Assembly (NCBI RefSeq): GCF_030296615.1
Contig: NZ_AP027732.1
Location: forward strand, 2,232,001 to 2,296,000
Direction of reading: 5' to 3'
Origin: Frondihabitans sucicola
GTDB lineage: Bacteria > Actinomycetota > Actinomycetes > Actinomycetales > Microbacteriaceae
DNA length: 64,000 nucleotides
Shown: in pieces, positions 10,317-19,512 of the stretch
Position numbering within the stretch: position 1 is the stretch's first letter
Layout of the letters: each line of letters opens with the position of its first letter
Position numbers and translations under genes: made by a program
Notes under the pieces: generated by a model
What the model was told of the DNA's origin: nothing
Database searches by the model: none
Seen by the model: only the letters and a program-made list of their open reading frames with translations

Positions 10317-10925
10317 CTACAGCCGCGTTGCGCGCAAGACGCGATACCCCTTCGACGTCGACGTTCGCTCTACTTCGACGACACCGTCCAGATGCTCGTT
10401 CAGCCATTTCTGAAGCGAGTCGGCTCCGAGATTCTTCGCCACCACGAGGTACGCCTCGTAGTCGACGCCGAGTCGCGGCAACCAGGTCGACAGGATCTCG
10501 TGGAGAACCGCCTTTCCGACTCGGATGGGCGGGTTCGACCAGATTCCGTCGAACACGACGTCGGAGGGAACATCGCCGGGCAGCACCGCGTTGATATTGG
10601 TGATGCCCGCCCGCTTCGCATTCTCGCGAAGCAACTCGAGCACGCGCTCGTTCACGTCGACCGCCCAGACGGTGGCGTCGGGGGAGAGCAGCGCGAGCGT
10701 CAGAGCGATGGGCCCCCAACCGCATCCCACATCCAAGAAAATGCCGTCGCGCGGTGGCGTCGGCATCTCGGCCAGGAGCACCTCGGTGCCCGGGTCGATC
10801 CGCCCCGGTGAGAAGACGCCGGCGGCGGTCGCCAGAGAGAGTTCGCGGCCTGCGATCCGGACCGTGATCTCTCGCGGTCGGAGCTCGCTCGACGGCTGCG
10901 ACGAGAAGTAGTGCTCGCTGGCCAT
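10317..10925 (-). CDS. Class I SAM-dependent methyltransferase, RsmC/RlmG-like
   Basis: 202-aa protein with a Rossmann-type SAM site (FLDVGCGWGPIALTLA) and the NPPIRVGK motif of the small-domain rRNA guanine-N2 methyltransferases (RsmC/RlmG group). It corresponds to the C-terminal catalytic half of those enzymes. I chose ATG at 10925 because TAATCT on the minus strand (10932-10937) ends 6 nt upstream, a leaderless layout; a GTG at 10931 is the alternative. It is divergent from hflX across about 40 bp. The exact rRNA target cannot be told from sequence. Confidence 0.85.
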   Translation of the reverse strand: MASEHYFSSQPSSELRPREITVRIAGRELSLATAAGVFSPGRIDPGTEVLLAEMPTPPRDGIFLDVGCGWGPIALTLALLSPDATVWAVDVNERVLELLRENAKRAGITNINAVLPGDVPSDVVFDGIWSNPPIRVGKAVLHEILSTWLPRLGVDYEAYLVVAKNLGADSLQKWLNEHLDGVVEVERTSTSKGYRVLRATRL

Positions 10926-10931
10926 CCCCAC

Positions 10932-10937
10932 AGATTA
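10932..10937 (-). promoter_or_regulatory. -10 hexamer TAATCT for the methyltransferase gene
   Basis: On the minus strand TAATCT ends 6 nt before the ATG at 10925, indicating a leaderless transcript divergent from hflX. Confidence 0.55.
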
Positions 10938-10953
10938 TCGAACCTGAAAGGTC

Positions 10954-10959
10954 TAATGT
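10954..10959 (+). promoter_or_regulatory. -10 hexamer TAATGT for hflX
   Basis: TAATGT ends 7 nt before ATG 10967. It overlaps a possible GTG start at 10958, which favours the ATG as the start of a leaderless message. Confidence 0.5.
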
Positions 10960-10966
10960 GACTGCA

Positions 10967-12497
10967 ATGACTGAACATGGCCCCGGCACGGAGCGCCAGG
11001 AGAGCGACGACGTCGTCGACCGCATCCTGCGCGGTTCCGAGAGCCGCGCCGGCCTCTCGGTCTTCTCGCCCGCCCAGGCGATCCAGACCCAGGGCCTCGG
11101 CGGCAGCGGACTCGGCGACAGCAACGACATCGGCTCGGACGGCGACCAGTACGACCTCGAAGACCGGCAGGCGCTCCGGCGCGTGGCCGGCCTGTCGACC
11201 GAACTTCAGGACGTCACCGAGGTCGAGTACCGGCAGCTGCGCCTCGAGAACGTGGTGCTGATCGGCGTCTACTCGCAGGAAGCCTGCAGGACGCCGAGAA
11301 CTCCTCCGCGAACTCGCGGCGCTCGCCGAGACGGCCGGCGCGGTCGTTCTCGACGGGCTGCTCCAGCGGCGCCCGCACCCCGATCCGAGCACGTATCTCG
11401 GAAGCGGCAAGGCGATCGAACTCAAGAACACCGTGCTGGCGCTCGGCGCCGACACGGTGATCGCCGACACGGAGCTGGCCCCGAGCCAGCGGCGCGCGCT
11501 CGAAGACGTGGTGAAGGTGAAGGTGATCGACCGCACGGCCGTGATCCTCGACATCTTCAGCCAGCACGCCAAGAGCCGTGAGGGCAAGGCACAGGTCGAA
11601 CTCGCCCAGCTCGAGTACCTCCTCCCGCGGTTGCGCGGTTGGGGCGAGTCGATGTCCCGTCAGGCCGGTGGCCAGGTGGGTGCCGGAAACGGCATGGGTT
11701 CGCGTGGCCCCGGTGAGACCAAGATCGAACTCGACCGGCGTCGTATCCACACGCGGATGGCGATCCTGCGAAAGAAGATCAAGGAGATGAAGCCGGCGCG
11801 CGAGGCGAAGCGGGCGAACCGTGTGCGCAACGTCGTTCCGAGCGTCGCCATCGCCGGCTACACGAACGCGGGCAAGTCGAGTCTGCTCAACCGTCTCACC
11901 AGGGCGGGAGTGCTCGTCGAGAATGCCCTGTTCGCGACTCTCGACGCGACGGTCCGGAAGAGCATGACCGACGACGGGCGGCCGTTCACGTACGCCGACA
12001 CCGTCGGTTTCGTGCGCAACCTGCCGCACCAGCTCGTCGAGGCGTTCCGCTCCACGCTCGAGGAGGTCAGTGGCAGCGACATCATCGTCCACGTGGTCGA
12101 CGGGTCGCACCCCGACCCGGCCGCACAGTTGGCGACGGTTCGCGAGGTGATCTCCGAGGTCGACGGCCGCGAGATCCCCGAGGTGGTCGTCTTCAACAAG
12201 AGCGACCTCGTCGACGAGAGCCAGCGCCTCGTCCTGCGGGGAATGGTGCCCGACGCGATCTTCGTCTCGGCTCGCACCGGCGAGGGCATCGACGAGCTGC
12301 GCGCGCGGCTGGCCGAGTTCCTGCCGCGTCCCGAGGTCGAGCTCGACCTCCTCGTGCCCTACGACCGCGGCGAGGTGATCGCTCGGATCCACGAGATCGG
12401 TCGCGTCGTCGACGTCGAGTACCTCGAGGCCGGGACGCGCGTGACCGCCAAGGTCTACCCGCAAGACGCATCGGCCCTCGGCGAGTTCGCTCACTGA
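10967..12497 (+). CDS. hflX: GTPase HflX (two probable base deletions)
   Basis: Ribosome-associated GTPase that splits stalled ribosomes. The G domain is intact: [15 protein letters not shown] (G1), DTVGFVRNLPHQLVEAF (G3 region), and FNKSDLV (G4). The N-terminal domain carries the family glycine-rich linker ending GSRGPGETKIE. The frame breaks twice within about 25 bp: one base missing at GG 11278-11279 and one at CC 11303-11304; with both restored the expected SLQDAENS-LRELAALAETAG segment reads through, and length becomes 510 aa. The short runs differ from the G-run errors elsewhere, so this spot deserves raw-read inspection. A terminator follows the stop directly. Confidence 0.88.
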
Positions 12498-12507
12498 TCC
12501 ACCTGAG

Positions 12508-12539
12508 ACCGCCCCTTCCCGCTCGGGAGGGGGCGGTTT
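12508..12539 (+). terminator. Rho-independent terminator after hflX
   Basis: A 14-bp stem with one G-U pair (12508-12521 with 12524-12537) is followed by a short T tract, 10 nt after the hflX stop. Confidence 0.85.
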
Positions 12540-12678
12540 CCGTGTGGCGGCCACGATGCTGGTGATGCCAACTCCCACGCCCATGCGTCCGCATGCTGCT
12601 GTCACACGGCGTCACACACCGCGTCGCGCGCTTTCGTCTTCCACCGCCCTCGCGTAGTTTGGCCTGCACGTCGTCAGC

Positions 12679-12810
12679 GGTCAGGGCGACAGCGACAAGC
12701 CGAGCCCGGCACTCGCACCGAGACCCTCGTGGTCAGTCATTCGGTGTGCCGGGCCTCCCTCGTGGCGGCTTCGCTCCGCACACCGGTTCGTCTCCTTTCG
12801 AAAAGAGACC
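12679..12810 (+). promoter_or_regulatory. Candidate structured leader of metF-metE (possible SAM-sensing riboswitch)
   Basis: The 317-nt gap before metF holds an extended hairpin: 12704-12712 pairs with 12746-12754, 12716-12721 with 12741-12746 (sharing one base), and GACC 12722-12725 with GGTC 12731-12734. The 5' side (GGTCAGGGCGACAGCGACAA) resembles the start of actinobacterial SAM-IV riboswitches from memory. A second hairpin (GTCTC 12790-12794, GAGAC 12805-12809) lies against the metF start and could block the ribosome site. The downstream genes make methionine, fitting SAM repression. Full SAM-IV conservation is not evident. Confidence 0.35.
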
Positions 12811-12814
12811 CACC

Positions 12815-13777
12815 GTGGTTGCATCAGCAGTTCCCCCGAGCGGTAGCGTGCCGCCGGGATCGGTCCCGTTCTCCGTCGAGGTGTTCCCCGCGCGGACCTC
12901 GGCGGCGGCCCTCGCCCTGGGGCACACCGTGCAGCGGCTGTCCCAGCGCGGTGCCGCCTTCGTCGCGGTCACCTGCGGTGCGGCGGGCACCGGCGCATCG
13001 GCCTCGGCGGATCTCGTCGGCTACGTCCAGACGCATGTCGCGGCGCCCGTCCTGGCCCACGTCACCACCTGGGGCGCCGACCCCGACGAACTGCGCGATC
13101 GGGTCCGGACCCTTCGCGATCAGGGTGTCCGCCGCGTCCTGGCCGTCCGAGGCGACCCGCCGCGCGTCGAGCCGGGCCTCGCCGGACCCGTCACGGCGTC
13201 CGACCTCGTGGCGATCGCGCGAGAGACGTTCGCGGAGGCGGGCATCGACGACCCCGACATCGCCGTCGCCGCCTTCCCGCTCGGACATCCGGCGGGCGCA
13301 CGATCCCACGCCACAGCGATCGACCACGACCTGGCCCTCCTCGCCGCGAAGCAGCGCGCCGGGGCGACTCGGGCACTGACGCAGGTGCAGTTCGAGCCGG
13401 AAGGCTACGCGGCGTACGTCGAGCGGGCGCGAGCCGCCGGCGTGACGATCCCGATCGTCCCGGGCGTTCTGGCCGTGACGAGCGCCGACCGCCTTCGCCG
13501 AGTCGTCGAACTGACCGGGGGACCGGTACCGACAGAGCTCGCCGAAGCCCTCGACGCCGCCGGCAGTCCCGAAGACGCCGAGGCCGTCGGAGTGGCCTTC
13601 GCGTCTCGTCTGAGCCGCGCCCTTCTCGAGGTCGGGGCTCCGGCCATCCACTTCTACACGCTGAACGCGGCCGAGCCCGTCCTGCGGATCCTCGACAGCC
13701 TCGAATCCTCTGACCCCACCACCCCCACCACACACCGCGACGCAGCAGTCGCCCGCACCGAACGGACCTTCGCATGA
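12815..13777 (+). CDS. metF: Methylenetetrahydrofolate reductase
   Basis: Flavin enzyme reducing 5,10-methylene-THF to 5-methyl-THF, the methyl donor used by MetE encoded next. The 320-aa barrel keeps FSVEVFPART near the start, the folate-loop VLAVRGDPPRV, and ALTQVQFE with the conserved Gln. Other segments diverge, for example FPLGHPAGARSH in place of the usual YPEGHPE. GTG 12815 is taken as start: it precedes the first conserved strand by about 20 residues, and a longer frame upstream runs through the leader hairpins. Its stop overlaps the metE start (ATGA). Confidence 0.88.
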   Translation: MVASAVPPSGSVPPGSVPFSVEVFPARTSAAALALGHTVQRLSQRGAAFVAVTCGAAGTGASASADLVGYVQTHVAAPVLAHVTTWGADPDELRDRVRTLRDQGVRRVLAVRGDPPRVEPGLAGPVTASDLVAIARETFAEAGIDDPDIAVAAFPLGHPAGARSHATAIDHDLALLAAKQRAGATRALTQVQFEPEGYAAYVERARAAGVTIPIVPGVLAVTSADRLRRVVELTGGPVPTELAEALDAAGSPEDAEAVGVAFASRLSRALLEVGAPAIHFYTLNAAEPVLRILDSLESSDPTTPTTHRDAAVARTERTFA

Positions 13778-16097
13778 CCACCACCTCGTCCTCCTTCCCG
13801 ACCGCGAGCATCCTGGGCTATCCGCGAGTCGGCGCCCGACGCGAACTGAAGCGCGCCATCGAGAGCCACTGGGCCGGTACGTCGTCCCTCGACGAGCTCG
13901 AGACGGCCGCTCGGGCGCTCCGCTCCACGCGCCGCGCGCGCCTCGCCGAGCTCGGCCTCTCGAAGACCGACTCGAGCATCCCGGAGGACTTCTCCTTCTA
14001 CGATCAGGTGCTCGACACCGCGCTGGCGGTCGGCGCCATCCCCACGCGGTTCGCTGACGTCGCCGAGGGTGCCGGTCGCGAGACCGAGTTCCTGCTCGCC
14101 CGGGGGACGAGACCCACCCGCCGCTCGAGATGACCAAGTGGTTCGACACCAACTACCACCACCTCGTCCCGGAGATCGGCGCAGACGCGTCCTTCGACCT
14201 GGCCCGCACCGAGTTCGCCGACCGCGTCCGCGAAGCCGCGGCAGACGGGTACGTCACTCGCCCGGTCGTGGTGGGACCGGTGACGCTGCTGGCGCTCAGC
14301 GTCGCGGCGCAGGACGCCCCGGAGGGCTTCGCGCCGCTCGACGTGATCGACCGTCTCGTGCCCGTCTACGTCTCCCTCCTGGCCGAACTGAAGGCGGCCG
14401 GGGCCGAGTGGGTTCAGCTCGACGAGCCCGGGCTCGTCAGTGACAACCTCGCCGTCGATCGCGACACCCTGGTCGCAACGGCGGGGCGCGTCTACGAGGC
14501 CCTCGCGGCGGCGACGGACCGCCCGGAGATCTTCGTCGCGCTCTCGTACGGCGATTCGCGCTCTGCGGCGGCCACGCTCGCTGCGACGGGCGTCGAGGCC
14601 GTGGGGCTGGACCTGGTCCGCGGGATCCTGCCCGACCTCTCCTCCGTGCCCGCTGACGTCACTGTCGTCGGCGGCGTGGTCGACGGGCGTAGCATCTGGC
14701 GCACCGACCTCGATCGCGCGCTGGCCTCGCTCGAGACGCTCGCCGCCGGGGTCCCCGGCGCGGTCGCGGTCACCACGACGACGTCCCTGCAGCACCTGCC
14801 GCACGACACCGCCCTCGAGACCGAGCTCGACCCGGAGCTCGTCTCCTGGCTCGCCTTCGCCGACCAGCGCGTCGACGAGGTGCGCGTCCTCGCAGCAGGC
14901 CTCACCCAGGGCCGAGCCACCGTGTCCGCGGAGATCCAGGCGGCGCAGGATGCTCGCGCTCGCCGGGCAGCGCACGCCGGCGTGGTCGACGACACGATCC
15001 GCGCCCGGGTGGCTCGGGTCACGACCGATGACACGACCCGCGTCGCATCCGGAGTGCGCGACGAGGCGCAGCGCGAGTCGCTGGGACTGCCGCTGCTGCC
15101 GACGACGACGATCGGCTCGTTCCCGCAGACGACCGAGGTCCGTCGGGCCCGGGCCGCGAACGTCCGCGGAGAGCTCTCCGACGCCGAGTACGAGGCGGCC
15201 CTGCGCGCAGAGATCGCGCGCGTCATCGAGGTTCAGGAGACAGCGGGCCTGGACGTGCTCGTCCACGGCGAGCCCGAACGCAACGACATGGTCCAGTACT
15301 TCGCCGAGCTCCTCGACGGGTTCTCGGTGACCGAGCAGGGCTGGGTCCAGTCGTACGGCACCCGGTGCACCAGGCCCTCCATCCTCTGGGGCGACGTCTC
15401 GCGCCCAAAGCCGATGACGGTCGCCCTCTCGTCCTACGCGGCCTCGCTCACCTCGAAGCCGGTCAAGGGCATGCTCACCGGCCCCGTCACGATCCTGGCC
15501 TGGTCGTTCGTGCGTGACGACCTGCCCCTCGGTCAGGTCGCCGACCAGGTCGCCCTGGCGCTTCGCGACGAGGTGCAGGATCTCGAGGCGGCCGGAATCG
15601 GCATCATCCAGGTCGACGAGCCCGCCCTCCGCGAGCTGCTGCCTCTCGCGTCCGACGACCACTCGGCGTACCTGGCCTGGTCGACGCGTTCCTTCCGCTT
15701 GGCGACGTCCGGCGTGCGTCCGTCCACGCAGATCCACACGCACCTCTGCTACTCGGAGTTCGGCACCGTCATCCGGGCGATCGACGATCTCGATGCCGAC
15801 GTGACGAGCATCGAGGCGGCGCGCTCGCGCATGGAGGTCGTCGACGACCTCGCCCGCGTCGGCTTCTCCCGCGGCGTCGGACCGGGCGTCTACGACATCC
15901 ACTCGCCGCGCGTGCCGTCCGCCGCCGAACTGGCTTCGTCGGTCTCCGTCGCCGCTGCGTCCGTGCCGCTGGACAAGCTGTGGATCAACCCCGACTGCGG
16001 TCTGAAGACCCGCGGCTACGCCGAGGTGGTCCCTGCGCTGACCCGCATGGTCGATGCCGCGCGGGAAGTCCGCTCGAGCGTCGGGCAGCCGGCGTAA
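13774..16097 (+). CDS. metE: Cobalamin-independent methionine synthase (one probable base deletion)
   Basis: Transfers the methyl group of 5-methyl-THF-glutamates to homocysteine without B12. The N-terminal half begins ASILGYPRVGARRELKRAIESHW; the C-terminal catalytic half includes VHGEPERNDMVQYFAE, the zinc-site HTHLCYSEF and NPDCGLKTRGYAEV. The frame breaks at the G5 run 14102-14106; one more G joins LLARG to DETHPPLEMTKWFDTNYHH. Repaired length is 774 aa, normal for MetE. It is coupled to metF by ATGA overlap, so both probably share the control region before metF. Confidence 0.93.
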
Positions 16098-16113
16098 CCG
16101 GTCGTCGCCGAAG

Positions 16114-16159
16114 GCACGAAATCCGCCCCTGGCCAGCTGGCCAGGGGCGGATTTCGTGC
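16114..16159. terminator. Bidirectional terminator, perfect 46-nt palindrome
   Basis: All 23 base pairs of this inverted repeat match. It separates the convergent metE (stop at 16097) and lexA (stop at 16174). A-rich/T-rich bases within the lower stem (AAAT/ATTT) give weak U-tracts in both directions, so it can serve both genes. Confidence 0.85.
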
Positions 16160-16173
16160 ATTCGGCGGTCTCG

Positions 16174-16857
16174 CTAGAGCGAGCGGAGGACCGCCACGAC
16201 CTTGCCGAGGATCTGCGCGTGATCGCCGACGATGGGCTCGAAGTTGGAGTTGCGGGGGAGGAGCCAGGTGTGGCCGTCGCGCTGGCGGAAGACCTTGACC
16301 GTGGCCTCGTCGTCGAGCATCGCCGCGACGATCTCGCCGTTCTCGGCGTCGTTCTGCTGCCGCACGACGACCCAGTCGCCGTCGCAGATCGCAGCGTCGA
16401 TCATGGACTCGCCGATGACCTTGAGCATGAACAGATCGCCCTTGCCGACCAGGGTGCGCGGGAGCGGCATGACGTCTTCGACCTGCTGCTCGGCCGTGAT
16501 CGGGATTCCGGCCGCGATGCGGCCGACGAGCGGCACTCGGGCGGTCACGTTGTCGTCGTCGTCGTAGCGGGCGATCGTGGGCTCGGGAACGAGCTTCGCA
16601 GGATCTTCCAGCAGCACCTCGAGCGCCCGCGGCCGGTTCGGGTCTCGGCGGATCGCCCCGGCGAGCTCGAGCTGATTCAGCTGATGGGTGACGCTCGACA
16701 GCGACGCCAGCCCCACCGCGTCGCCGATCTCGCGCATGCTCGGCGGGTAACCCCTATCGGCGATGGAGTCGCGGATCGCGGTCAGGATCAGCGTCTGCTT
16801 GGCCGTCAACGGCTTCCGCGCCCGCGGGTCCGTCTCGGTCGTGCGCGCTTCGCTCAT
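16174..16857 (-). CDS. lexA: SOS repressor LexA
   Basis: 227-aa repressor of the DNA-damage regulon. The N-terminal winged helix includes [21 protein letters not shown]; the C-terminal serine-protease domain carries the self-cleavage dyad in GRIAAGIPI (Ala-Gly), the nucleophile in [11 protein letters not shown] and the general-base Lys in [12 protein letters not shown] at 16857 is preceded by GGGAGAA. A LysM gene is divergent across 366 bp holding two SOS-like boxes, so LexA should control itself, that gene and recA (perfect box at 4216). Confidence 0.96.
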   Translation of the reverse strand: MSEARTTETDPRARKPLTAKQTLILTAIRDSIADRGYPPSMREIGDAVGLASLSSVTHQLNQLELAGAIRRDPNRPRALEVLLEDPAKLVPEPTIARYDDDDNVTARVPLVGRIAAGIPITAEQQVEDVMPLPRTLVGKGDLFMLKVIGESMIDAAICDGDWVVVRQQNDAENGEIVAAMLDDEATVKVFRQRDGHTWLLPRNSNFEPIVGDHAQILGKVVAVLRSL

Positions 16858-16960
16858 CGTTCTCCCGCCGTCGTGTTCGAGCACTGTTGGTTCGAATGTC
16901 GGTGGCTCCTGTTCTACTGGGGCCATCGATCGAAACTGTATCCGGTCACTCCTGCTCCGA

Positions 16961-16974
16961 CAAACACATGTTCG
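16961..16974. promoter_or_regulatory. SOS-like box 1 in lexA control region
   Basis: CAAACACATGTTCG differs at one position from CGAAC-N4-GTTCG. It lies about 100 bp upstream of lexA. Confidence 0.7.
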
Positions 16975-17033
16975 AGTGTGTCGCCCTGTTTTTTGGCGAA
17001 AAGTGGTCGAATCCTCTTGAAATCGTCGCAATT

Positions 17034-17047
17034 CGAAGATATGTTCG
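17034..17047. promoter_or_regulatory. SOS-like box 2 in lexA control region
   Basis: CGAAGATATGTTCG differs at one position from CGAAC-N4-GTTCG. It is roughly equidistant from lexA and the LysM gene. Confidence 0.7.
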
Positions 17048-17148
17048 GAACACGTCTTCGCGTCAGTGAAACAGAACGGGCAGTCCCGGCCGAGTGTTCG
17101 GTCTCGATCACCCGGCGCGAAGACCCAGGTTTCAAGCCGTGCTTTGTG

Positions 17149-17199
17149 CGGCCGTGCTCGTTGCACGGCCGTGCTTGTAGAACGGCCGTGCTTGTAGAA
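17149..17199 (+). repeat. Three 17-bp direct repeats upstream of the LysM gene
   Basis: Units begin at 17149, 17166 and 17183. The last two are identical (CGGCCGTGCTTGTAGAA); the first differs in its 3' third. They end 24 nt before the LysM start, where a regulator site or the leader of the message would be expected. Confidence 0.8.
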
Positions 17200-17223
17200 C
17201 GACACGCTAGAGAGGACCACCCC

Positions 17224-17637
17224 ATGAGCGCCACGATCACAGCCTTCCCCCGCTCCGCCGGTACCCACGGCATCCTGCCCGCCGAGGCCGTCCGTCCGGT
17301 GACCCCGGCGCGGCCCGCCGAGCACGCGCACCTGCACATCACCCGTCGCGGTCGCGTGGTGCTGACCGCCGCGGTCGTCGTCGCCGTCCTCGCCACGGTG
17401 CTCGGATTCGTCTTGAGCGGCGGTGGCGCCGTTGCCACGAGCACTTCGGGTCACGTCCAGTTCCAGCACGTCACGGTGAGCGCCGGCGAGACCCTCTGGG
17501 GCGTCGCCGAAGACGTCGCCCCGAATGCCGACCCGCGCGACGTCATCGCCGACATCCAGCAGCTCAACAACCTCGGCTCCACCGAGGTCATGCCCGGTCA
17601 ATCGCTCGCCATTCCGACGAAGTACACGCAGAAGTAG
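17224..17637 (+). CDS. LysM-domain membrane protein, probable SOS-induced division inhibitor
   Basis: 137-aa protein: a polar N terminus, one transmembrane helix (about residues 47-67, rich in Val/Ala/Leu), then an external LysM domain (about 82-133: [16 protein letters not shown]...IQQLNNL...[10 protein letters not shown]) that binds peptidoglycan. Placement divergent from lexA with shared SOS boxes matches YneA of Bacillus, DivS of Corynebacterium and ChiZ (Rv2719c) of Mycobacterium, which halt division after DNA damage. The function here is inferred from that context. ATG 17224 follows AGAGAGGACCACCCC. A clear terminator lies about 58 nt after the stop. Confidence 0.85.
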   Translation: MSATITAFPRSAGTHGILPAEAVRPVTPARPAEHAHLHITRRGRVVLTAAVVVAVLATVLGFVLSGGGAVATSTSGHVQFQHVTVSAGETLWGVAEDVAPNADPRDVIADIQQLNNLGSTEVMPGQSLAIPTKYTQK

Positions 17638-17694
17638 ACCGCAGCGCGGCTCGCGCCGCGCCGGTCGACTCGACCGCTCGCCGGATCACACCTG

Positions 17695-17719
17695 AGGCGC
17701 CCCTGCTGGGGCGCCTTTC
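17695..17719 (+). terminator. Rho-independent terminator after the LysM gene
   Basis: Perfect 9-bp stem (17695-17703 with 17708-17716) with a TGCT loop, followed by TTTC counting the last stem base. Confidence 0.8.
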
Positions 17720-17785
17720 GTGTCTGCGTCCGTCAGGTCCGCGCGGCCACCTGTGGACAACGCGGTAACGTGCCGCGGGCCACCG

Positions 17786-17791
17786 TAAAAT
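17786..17791 (+). promoter_or_regulatory. -10 hexamer TAAAAT for the his operon
   Basis: TAAAAT ends 6 nt before the hisC GTG at 17798; the operon transcript should be leaderless. No attenuator peptide rich in His codons fits in this space. Confidence 0.6.
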
Positions 17792-17797
17792 GGCGTC

Positions 17798-18883
17798 GTG
17801 GCCATTTCCCTCGACGACCTACCCATTCGCGACGACCTCCGCGGTCAGTCGCCCTACGGCGCACCGCAGAAGAAGGTGCCCGTCGCGCTCAACGTCAACG
17901 AGAACACGCATCCCATCCCCGAAGACGTCGCGCGCGACATCGTCGAGTCCCTCGCCGCCGCGGTCCTCGACGTCAATCGCTACCCCGACCGCGAGTTCAC
18001 CCCGCTGCGCGAGGCGCTCGCGCGCTACATCGGGCACGGCGTCCAGGCCGATCAGATCTGGGCGGCCAACGGGTCGAACGAGGTGATCCAGCAGATCCTG
18101 CAGGCCTTCGGCGGGCCGGGTCGCAGTGTGCTCGGGTTCCCTCCCACCTATTCCATGCACTCGATCATCACTCGCGGCACCGGCACCGAGTGGCTCGAGG
18201 GCCGCCGCGACGCGGGCTTCGACATCTCGCCCGACACCGTTCGCGCCGAGATCGAGCGCACCGATCCCGACATCGTCTTCCTCTGCGCCCCGAACAACCC
18301 GACCGGCACTCCGCTCGAGCTCGACACCATCGAGGCCGCCTACGAGGCCAGCCGCGGCATCGTCCTCGTCGACGAGGCCTACTTCGAGTTCATGCCGGCC
18401 GACCGTCCGAGCGCCGTCACGCTCCTCGACGGGCGTCCGCGGCTCCTGGTCTCCCGCACGATGAGCAAGGCGTTCGCCTTCGCCGGAGCCCGCGTCGGCT
18501 ACCTCGCCGCCGATCCCGCCGTGATCGACGCCCTTCGCCTGGTGCGGCTGCCGTACCACCTGTCGTCGCTCACTCAGGCCGCCGCGGTGGCAGCCCTCCG
18601 TCACGCCGACGAGATGCTCGCGATGGTCGACGACATCAAAGCGCAGCGCGACCGGATCGTGCACGAGCTCACCGAGCTGGGCTACAAGCCCTGGCCGACC
18701 TGGTCGAACTTCGTCCTGTTCGGCGGTGTCGACGACCCACACGCCGTCTTCGAGGCGTTGCTCGCGCGCGGCATCATCGTGCGCGACCTCTCCATCCCAG
18801 GCCACCTGCGAGTCAGCGCCGGCACCGAGGCCGAGACGACCGCGTTCTTGAACGCGCTCCGCGACATTAGGCTCGGGGCATGA
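17798..18883 (+). CDS. hisC: Histidinol-phosphate aminotransferase
   Basis: 361-aa fold-type I PLP enzyme converting imidazole-acetol phosphate and glutamate to histidinol phosphate. Visible motifs are [11 protein letters not shown] at the substrate loop, [28 protein letters not shown] and the PLP-lysine in [17 protein letters not shown] (K224). GTG 17798 lies 6 nt after a -10 hexamer. Its stop overlaps hisB (ATGA). hisD, normally ahead of hisC in actinobacteria, is not in this window. Confidence 0.95.
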   Translation: MAISLDDLPIRDDLRGQSPYGAPQKKVPVALNVNENTHPIPEDVARDIVESLAAAVLDVNRYPDREFTPLREALARYIGHGVQADQIWAANGSNEVIQQILQAFGGPGRSVLGFPPTYSMHSIITRGTGTEWLEGRRDAGFDISPDTVRAEIERTDPDIVFLCAPNNPTGTPLELDTIEAAYEASRGIVLVDEAYFEFMPADRPSAVTLLDGRPRLLVSRTMSKAFAFAGARVGYLAADPAVIDALRLVRLPYHLSSLTQAAAVAALRHADEMLAMVDDIKAQRDRIVHELTELGYKPWPTWSNFVLFGGVDDPHAVFEALLARGIIVRDLSIPGHLRVSAGTEAETTAFLNALRDIRLGA

Positions 18884-19512
18884 GCACAGTGCCCACGCCC
18901 TCGGGTGGCGCAGCCGCGCGCACCTCCCGCGTCTCCCGCACCACCAGCGAGTCGAGCATCGAGCTGTCGATCGACCTCGACGGAACGGGTGCGTCGTCGA
19001 TCGACACGTCCGTTCCCTTTTACGACCACCTGCTGACGGCGCTCTCGAAGCACTCGCTCATCGACCTCGAGGTGAAGGCCACCGGCGACACGCACATCGA
19101 CGTCCACCACACCGTCGAAGACATCGGCATCGCGTTCGGCACCGCGCTCAAGGAGGCGCTCGGCGACAAGCGGGGCATCCGCCGCTACGGCGACGCTCTC
19201 GTCCCTCTCGACGAGGCCCTGGTCCAGGCCGTGGTCGATGTCTCCGGCCGTCCCTATCTGGTCCACTCCGGTGAGCCCGCCGGCTTCGAGTTCCACCTCA
19301 TCGGCGGTCACTTCACCGGCTCGATGGTTCGCCACGTGTTCGAGGCGATCACCTTCCACGCCGGCTTGACCGTGCACGTCACCGTGCAGGGTGGTCGCGA
19401 TCCGCACCACATCGCCGAGGCCGAGTTCAAGGCGTTCGCTCGGGCGCTTCGCGCTGCCGTCGAGCTCGACCCGCGCGTGACCGGCATCCCCTCCACCAAG
19501 GGCGCCCTGTGA
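18880..19512 (+). CDS. hisB: Imidazoleglycerol-phosphate dehydratase
   Basis: 210-aa manganese enzyme dehydrating imidazoleglycerol phosphate. The metal-binding motifs [14 protein letters not shown] and [17 protein letters not shown] and the segment [15 protein letters not shown] are all present. It is the monofunctional form without a phosphatase domain. ATG 18880 overlaps the hisC stop and its own stop overlaps hisH, so translation is coupled. Confidence 0.95.
   Translation: MSTVPTPSGGAAARTSRVSRTTSESSIELSIDLDGTGASSIDTSVPFYDHLLTALSKHSLIDLEVKATGDTHIDVHHTVEDIGIAFGTALKEALGDKRGIRRYGDALVPLDEALVQAVVDVSGRPYLVHSGEPAGFEFHLIGGHFTGSMVRHVFEAITFHAGLTVHVTVQGGRDPHHIAEAEFKAFARALRAAVELDPRVTGIPSTKGAL

Larger units (their letters stand above)
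16858..17223. promoter_or_regulatory. lexA-LysM divergent control region
   Basis: A 366-bp gene-free interval. It contains two SOS-like boxes (16961-16974 and 17034-17047), each one mismatch from the consensus, and three 17-bp direct repeats close to the LysM gene. It is more AT-rich than its neighbours. No other open frame looks genuine. Confidence 0.7.

Noticed and set aside
12593..12814. Upstream extension of metF to 12593
   Set aside because: The extra 74 residues would be read through the leader hairpins and are not part of the MetF fold.
14004..15902. 632-codon minus-strand frame opposite metE
   Set aside because: Same shadow effect; metE is unambiguous.
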